Both the position numbers and the translations under genes were made by a program. This document shows, one piece after another, positions 5,543 to 8,354 of a stretch of DNA of 8,354 bases. The number at the start of each line of letters is the position of its first letter. The stretch's first letter is position 1. Under the pieces are notes generated by a model. It worked only from the letters and a program-made list of their open reading frames with translations. It had not been told where the DNA came from and did no database searches. This DNA is from Candidatus Omnitrophota bacterium. GTDB lineage: Bacteria > Omnitrophota > Gorgyraeia > Gygaellales > Profunditerraquicolaceae. Location of the stretch: assembly GCA_028715095.1 (NCBI GenBank), contig JAQUSM010000038.1, positions 1 through 8,354 on the forward strand, written 5' to 3'.

Positions 5543-6302
5543 ATTGTCGGTGGTGGTTTTGACGAAAAATGAGGAGTCTTGCATCGCCCAGTGCCTTGAG
5601 TCGGTGAAATGGGCTGATGAAATAATTGTTGTTGATGATGAGAGCACAGATAAGACGGTTGAAATCGTCAAGAAATACGATTGTAAAATTTTCTTTAGAA
5701 AGATGGATATTGAAGGTAAGCACAGGAATTGGGCTTATGCGCAGGCGAGGAACCAGTGGGTCTTGAGCCTGGACGCGGATGAGACGGTTACCCCGGAGTT
5801 AAAAGTTGAGATTGAGCAGGCGATTCAATCCAACGATTTTGCGGCTTATGATATTCCGCTGCGTAATTTTATCAGTAATTATTGGGTAAGATACGGCGGC
5901 TGGTATCCGGCTTCAAAGGTGCGGCTTTTTCAGAAAGATAAGTTCAGGTATGAAGAAGCGGAGGTGCATCCGCGGGCATTTGCTGACGGGGCCTGCGGGC
6001 ATTTAAAAAGCGATATTATACATAGGGGATACCCTGACCTGGAGCATTTTTTAAATAGCGTCAACCGGCAATCAACGCTTGAGGCAGTGAAGTGGATTAA
6101 GACCGGGCGCAAGATGACGCTGGTGTGGGCTACCTGGAGGGCGGTGGATCGTTTCTTCAGGAGATATTTTGGTAAAAAAGGGTATAAGGATGGCATGTAT
6201 GGGTTTATTATTGCTTTCTTTGATACTTTATACCAGATATTAAGTTACGCGAAGTTTCTGGAAATGAAAAAAAAGAATAATACCGCTAACACCCGGCCCT
6301 GA
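5535..6302 (+). CDS. GT2 family glycosyltransferase, WaaE/KdtX-like
   Basis: A 255-residue GT-A glycosyltransferase resembling the WaaE/KdtX group that adds a hexose to the inner core of LPS. Visible features are the start KLSVVVLTKNEE (residues 3-14), IIVVDDESTDKT (30-41) binding the nucleotide, and SLDADE (78-83) as the DxD-type metal motif. A middle part with GGWYPASKVRLFQKD and the HRGYPDLEHFL segment is typical of this subgroup. The C-terminal region has basic and aromatic stretches (RFFRRYFGKKGYKDGMYGFI) that suit peripheral attachment to the inner membrane. ATG 5535 is preferred because AGGAG (5525-5529) lies 5 nt upstream and MAKLSVVVLTKNE is the usual beginning; the frame extends to a TTG at 5508 without support. 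It overlaps the aminotransferase gene by 8 nt, so the two are cotranslated. Donor and acceptor are unknown. Confidence 0.92.
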   Translation: MAKLSVVVLTKNEESCIAQCLESVKWADEIIVVDDESTDKTVEIVKKYDCKIFFRKMDIEGKHRNWAYAQARNQWVLSLDADETVTPELKVEIEQAIQSNDFAAYDIPLRNFISNYWVRYGGWYPASKVRLFQKDKFRYEEAEVHPRAFADGACGHLKSDIIHRGYPDLEHFLNSVNRQSTLEAVKWIKTGRKMTLVWATWRAVDRFFRRYFGKKGYKDGMYGFIIAFFDTLYQILSYAKFLEMKKKNNTANTRP

Positions 6303-6317
6303 AGGAAGTGGCCGGTG

Positions 6318-6340
6318 TACCCTTTGCGGGTAAAGGAGGA
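6318..6340 (+). promoter_or_regulatory. Strong Shine-Dalgarno with adjacent small hairpins
   Basis: AAGGAGGA (6333-6340) precedes the ATG at 6344 and is the strongest ribosome binding site in the window, which settles the lipoprotein start. Just upstream TACCC (6318-6322) can pair with GGGTA (6328-6332); alternatively CCTTT (6321-6325) can pair with AAAGG (6332-6336), covering part of the SD. Both stems are short, so a regulatory role is only a possibility. Confidence 0.5.
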
Positions 6341-6343
6341 AAA

Positions 6344-6781
6344 ATGAGAAGAAGTTTATTAGCGTTATCTATTGTTGTAATTTTTGTGTTGGCCGGTTGT
6401 GAGACCGCTGGGCCAAAGACAACCACGGGAGCTATTGCCGGCGGGTTAATCGGCGCTACTGCCGGAGGCATAATCGGTTATCAAAGCCATAATGCCCTCG
6501 CAGGCGCAGGTATCGGCGCTGTAGCCGGAGCAGTTGGCGGCGGGTTAATCGGAAACTCAATGGATAAAAAAGATAAAGAGGCAAGCGCGGTTAACGCTTA
6601 TTATATACCGGTTCCCAAGATAGTTGAGATGGCTTCCCAGGGCACCCCGGATTCGATAATAATCAGCGAAATCCAGAGGACGCATTCAACCTATAATCTT
6701 GATTCAGAGACGATAACATATTTGAAAAAGAACAAAGTAAGCGACAAAGTTATTGATTATATGCTGGGGACAAGCAAGTAA
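6344..6781 (+). CDS. Glycine-zipper lipoprotein
   Basis: A 145-residue predicted outer-envelope lipoprotein. The N-terminus MRRSLLALSIVVIFVLAGC is a type II signal peptide with a lipobox LAGC, lipidation predicted on C19. Residues about 27-70 are a glycine zipper: repeated GxxxG-like steps (GAIAGGLIGATAGGIIGY, then GAGIGAVAGAVGGGLIG), similar to SlyB/Rickettsia-17-kDa-type and OmpA-associated zipper segments that insert in or pack against membranes. After a charged patch (DKKDKE) the C-terminal part, about 85-145, is soluble and helical (VPKIVEMASQGTPDSIIISE and YLKKNKVSDKVIDYMLG) and recalls short domains seen in zipper proteins of several phyla. ATG 6344 is chosen over the upstream GTG at 6308, because AAGGAGGA is well placed and only this start puts the signal peptide at the N-terminus. 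It lies 41 nt after the GT2 gene, in the same direction. No enzymatic role is evident; envelope stability is the inferred function. Confidence 0.88.
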   Translation: MRRSLLALSIVVIFVLAGCETAGPKTTTGAIAGGLIGATAGGIIGYQSHNALAGAGIGAVAGAVGGGLIGNSMDKKDKEASAVNAYYIPVPKIVEMASQGTPDSIIISEIQRTHSTYNLDSETITYLKKNKVSDKVIDYMLGTSK

Positions 6782-6795
6782 TCTTTTTAATAAAG

Positions 6796-7338
6796 ATGAA
6801 GGTAGTTTTTTTAGATAGAGACGGCGTAATAAATAAATATCCTGGCGATAGGTTATATGTAACTTCGCTTAAGAAGTTTAAATTCTTACCGCGCGCAAAA
6901 GAAGCGATTGCTTTGTTGAGCAGGGCGGGTTTTAAGATATTCGTGGCATCAAATCAAGCGGGGGTGGGCAGAGGGTTTTACGCTCAAAAAACCCTGGATG
7001 CCATAACCGCTAAAATGCTTGAGGGTGTTGAGCAGGCAGGCGGAAAAATCACCAAGGTTTATTATTGCACTCATCGCAAAGAAACCGGCTGCAGATGCCG
7101 GAAGCCAAAGCCGGGTTTACTTAAAAAAGCGGCCCGGGAATTTAAGGTTAATCTAAAGAAAGCTTATTTTGTGGGTGATACTATACGAGATGTGTTAACC
7201 GCCCATGCGGCGGGGGCTAAATCCATTCTCATCCTCTCTGGTAAAGAGAAATTATCTAATCAGAAAAACTGGGAAGTAAAACCGGACTTTGTATTTAAAG
7301 ATCTTCTGGCTGCCGCGAAATTTCTAACAAATAATTAA
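6796..7338 (+). CDS. gmhB: HAD-IIIA phosphatase, D-glycero-D-manno-heptose 1,7-bisphosphate phosphatase-like
   Basis: A 180-residue HAD-superfamily phosphatase of the GmhB/HisB-N type, which removes the C1 phosphate of heptose 1,7-bisphosphate in the route to ADP- or GDP-heptose for LPS. Motif I is FLDRDGVIN (nucleophile D7, acid/base D9), motif II is VASNQAGVGRG (S52, N53), motif III lysine is in RKPKPG (K103 or K105) and motif IV is VGDTIRD (D128, D132). The zinc-binding loop is complete: C91, H93, C99 and C101 in YYCTHRKETGCRCRKPKPG. Length is normal. ATG 6796 gives the family-typical MKVVFLDRDG start; the SD is weak (AAAG) and the gap from the lipoprotein gene is only 14 nt, implying cotranscription. 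With heptosyltransferase-like GT9 genes nearby the heptose role fits; other HAD-IIIA sugar phosphatases are the alternative. No GmhA or HldE homologue is in the window. Confidence 0.9.
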   Translation: MKVVFLDRDGVINKYPGDRLYVTSLKKFKFLPRAKEAIALLSRAGFKIFVASNQAGVGRGFYAQKTLDAITAKMLEGVEQAGGKITKVYYCTHRKETGCRCRKPKPGLLKKAAREFKVNLKKAYFVGDTIRDVLTAHAAGAKSILILSGKEKLSNQKNWEVKPDFVFKDLLAAAKFLTNN

Positions 7339-7395
7339 TTAAAGAATTGTTTTGTATCTTAAGTATTTACAAATAGTTACATAGACTGTCTACTG
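7339..7395 (+). repeat. Bipartite 57-nt repeat, copy 2 (upstream of GT28 gene)
   Basis: Left block 7339-7361 (core TTGTTTTGTATCTTA), spacer 7362-7375, right block 7376-7395 (GTTACATAGACTGTCTACTG). Blocks differ from copy 1 at one position each, and the spacer, although exactly 14 nt in both, is unrelated and here very A/T-rich. The dyad TAGAC-T-GTCTA (7382-7392) is kept. The element begins directly after the gmhB-like stop codon and ends 2 nt before the ATG at 7398, so its placement mirrors copy 1. Confidence 0.85.
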
Positions 7396-7397
7396 AT

Positions 7398-8354
7398 ATG
7401 AGGGTGTTGATTACTTATGCTTCGGCGGGAGCGGGGCACCGCAGGGCGGCTGAAGCAATATATGGTTATTTAAAAAGCAACCGCAAGGACCTTGCGGTTG
7501 AGTTGGTCGATATCCTGCCTTTTACCGGAGGGTTATTCCGTTTTTGCTATAATTCGGGTTATCCGTTTTTAGTGCATTATGCCGTATGGCTTTGGGGGTT
7601 TTTTTTCTGGCTGACTGAGTTCAGGCTGAGCCGATGGCTTAGCCGTAAATTATCCTTAATCGTAAATTATCTTGGCTGCCGGAAATTCGTTAGTTATTTA
7701 ATCAAAGAGGATTTTGATTTTATTATTTCCACTCATTTTCTTAATTCAGAGCTGGCCGCAAACTTAAAACTAAGAAATAAAATCCGGGCAAAACTGGTTA
7801 CGGTAATTACGGATTTCGGGGTGCATCCATTCTGGATCTGTCGAGGTACGGATCTCTATGTTGCCGCATCAGGCTCAACCAGGGATATATTATTAAAGAT
7901 GGGGGTTGCATCTGACAGGATTCAGGCCTCCGGCATTCCAATCAGCCCCAGTTTCGCTAAAACTCAAAATCGGGCCGAGCTTGCCAAGAAATTCGGGATA
8001 AATGAAAACAGCTTTACAGTTTTGTTAATGACCGGCTCATTCGGTTCAGGGCCGCTTGAGGAAATTGCCGGAAGTTTATGCGCTCATGCGCAGGTGCTGG
8101 TTGTCTGCGCGAAAAATAAAAGACTTTTTAGCCGCCTGCAAAAGCGGAAATTACAGAATGTTAAAGTTTTTGGTTTTGTGGATAACGCCGAAGAGCTTAT
8201 GGGGGCAAGCGATATTATCATTACCAAACCCGGAGGCTCAAGCATCGCGGAATTCCTGAACATGGGGTTGTTCCCGATATTTATATCGGCAATACCCGGC
8301 CAGGAGCAGGAGAATATCAGGGTTTTGTCCGGCTATGGAGTGGGCCGGGCGCCA
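7398..8354 (+). CDS. GT28 glycosyltransferase, UgtP/MGDG-synthase/MurG-like, 3'-truncated by window edge
   Basis: An open frame of 319 codons running off the right edge; complete relatives have about 370-400 residues. It matches the MGDG-synthase/processive diacylglycerol glycosyltransferase (UgtP) group, GT-B enzymes that transfer galactose or glucose from a UDP-sugar onto diacylglycerol at the cytoplasmic membrane. The N-terminal domain starts MRVLITYASAGAGHRRAAEA (SAGAGH at 9-14, the lipid-acceptor loop), followed by an aromatic, hydrophobic segment (about 55-73) suited to membrane contact and TDFGVHPFW (138-146, H143). The GT28 domain has LMTGSFGSG (210-218) and the donor-binding ITKPGGSSIAEFLNMG (275-290), followed by PGQEQEN. 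ATG 7398 is the natural start but has no Shine-Dalgarno sequence, and lies 2 nt from the bipartite repeat. Sugar and acceptor are not determinable; a plain MurG is less likely given the SAGAGH and TDFG motifs. Confidence 0.9.
   Translation, partial: MRVLITYASAGAGHRRAAEAIYGYLKSNRKDLAVELVDILPFTGGLFRFCYNSGYPFLVHYAVWLWGFFFWLTEFRLSRWLSRKLSLIVNYLGCRKFVSYLIKEDFDFIISTHFLNSELAANLKLRNKIRAKLVTVITDFGVHPFWICRGTDLYVAASGSTRDILLKMGVASDRIQASGIPISPSFAKTQNRAELAKKFGINENSFTVLLMTGSFGSGPLEEIAGSLCAHAQVLVVCAKNKRLFSRLQKRKLQNVKVFGFVDNAEELMGASDIIITKPGGSSIAEFLNMGLFPIFISAIPGQEQENIRVLSGYGVGRAP

Noticed and set aside
6289..6332. Terminator after the GT2 gene
   Set aside because: The inverted repeats are not followed by a run of T; the sequence continues directly into the SD of the next gene.
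6308..6343. Longer lipoprotein gene beginning at GTG 6308
   Set aside because: It would bury the signal peptide and lipobox 12 residues inside and ignore the strong AAGGAGGA before ATG 6344.
8056..8259. Small + strand open frame of 67 codons
   Set aside because: It lies in another frame within the GT28 gene, which is open through the window end and has clear family motifs.

Overview
The window looks like a piece of a chromosomal surface-polysaccharide / lipopolysaccharide locus from a Gram-negative-type bacterium. All recognised genes lie on the + strand, are tightly packed and include two GT9 heptosyltransferase-like enzymes, ManC, a GmhB-like heptose bisphosphatase, a sugar aminotransferase, a WaaE-like GT2 and a lipoprotein with a lipobox. 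The coding style (moderate GC, A/T-rich third positions mixed with GC-rich codons) and the dispersed GATTGCTTCG...CGCAATGACG repeats would fit an uncultured lineage such as Omnitrophota or a relative. That placement is an impression, not a demonstration; no rRNA or marker gene is present.

Layout. (1) 1-548: C-terminal half of a GT9 glycosyltransferase cut by the window edge; its reading frame contains two copies of a short palindromic repeat. (2) 549-1838: a self-contained two-gene module with its own strong-looking sigma70-type promoter. An almost perfect 39-bp dyad overlaps the -10 region, followed by an AbiEii-family nucleotidyltransferase (toxin-like) and an overlapping gene whose product ends in an Xre-type HTH (antitoxin/regulator-like). 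(3) 1839-1907: a third copy of the palindromic repeat, whose right end appears to supply the Shine-Dalgarno of manC. (4) 1908-4363: manC and a second GT9 gene, coupled by a TAATG overlap. (5) 4360-4416: first copy of a bipartite repeat, ending 4 nt before the next ATG. (6) 4421-7338: DegT-type aminotransferase, GT2 glycosyltransferase (8-nt overlap), glycine-zipper lipoprotein, GmhB-like phosphatase. (7) 7339-7395: second copy of the bipartite repeat, ending 2 nt before the ATG of (8), a UgtP/MGDG-synthase/MurG-like GT28 gene that runs off the right edge.

How it works together (inference): ManC would make GDP-mannose, the aminotransferase an amino-sugar nucleotide, GmhB an intermediate of activated heptose. 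The GT9, GT2 and GT28 enzymes would transfer sugars onto lipid A core, O-antigen or glycolipid acceptors at the inner membrane. The toxin-antitoxin-like pair sits inside this locus as an independent transcription unit.

The two most notable observations are the bipartite element, which occurs twice in the same position relative to the flanking genes with two conserved blocks separated by an unconserved 14-nt spacer, and the AbiEii-like/Xre pair with toxin-first gene order and a large dyad operator. No gene-free stretch exceeds about 70 nt. No rRNA, tRNA, CRISPR array, transposase or convincing rho-independent terminator was seen.
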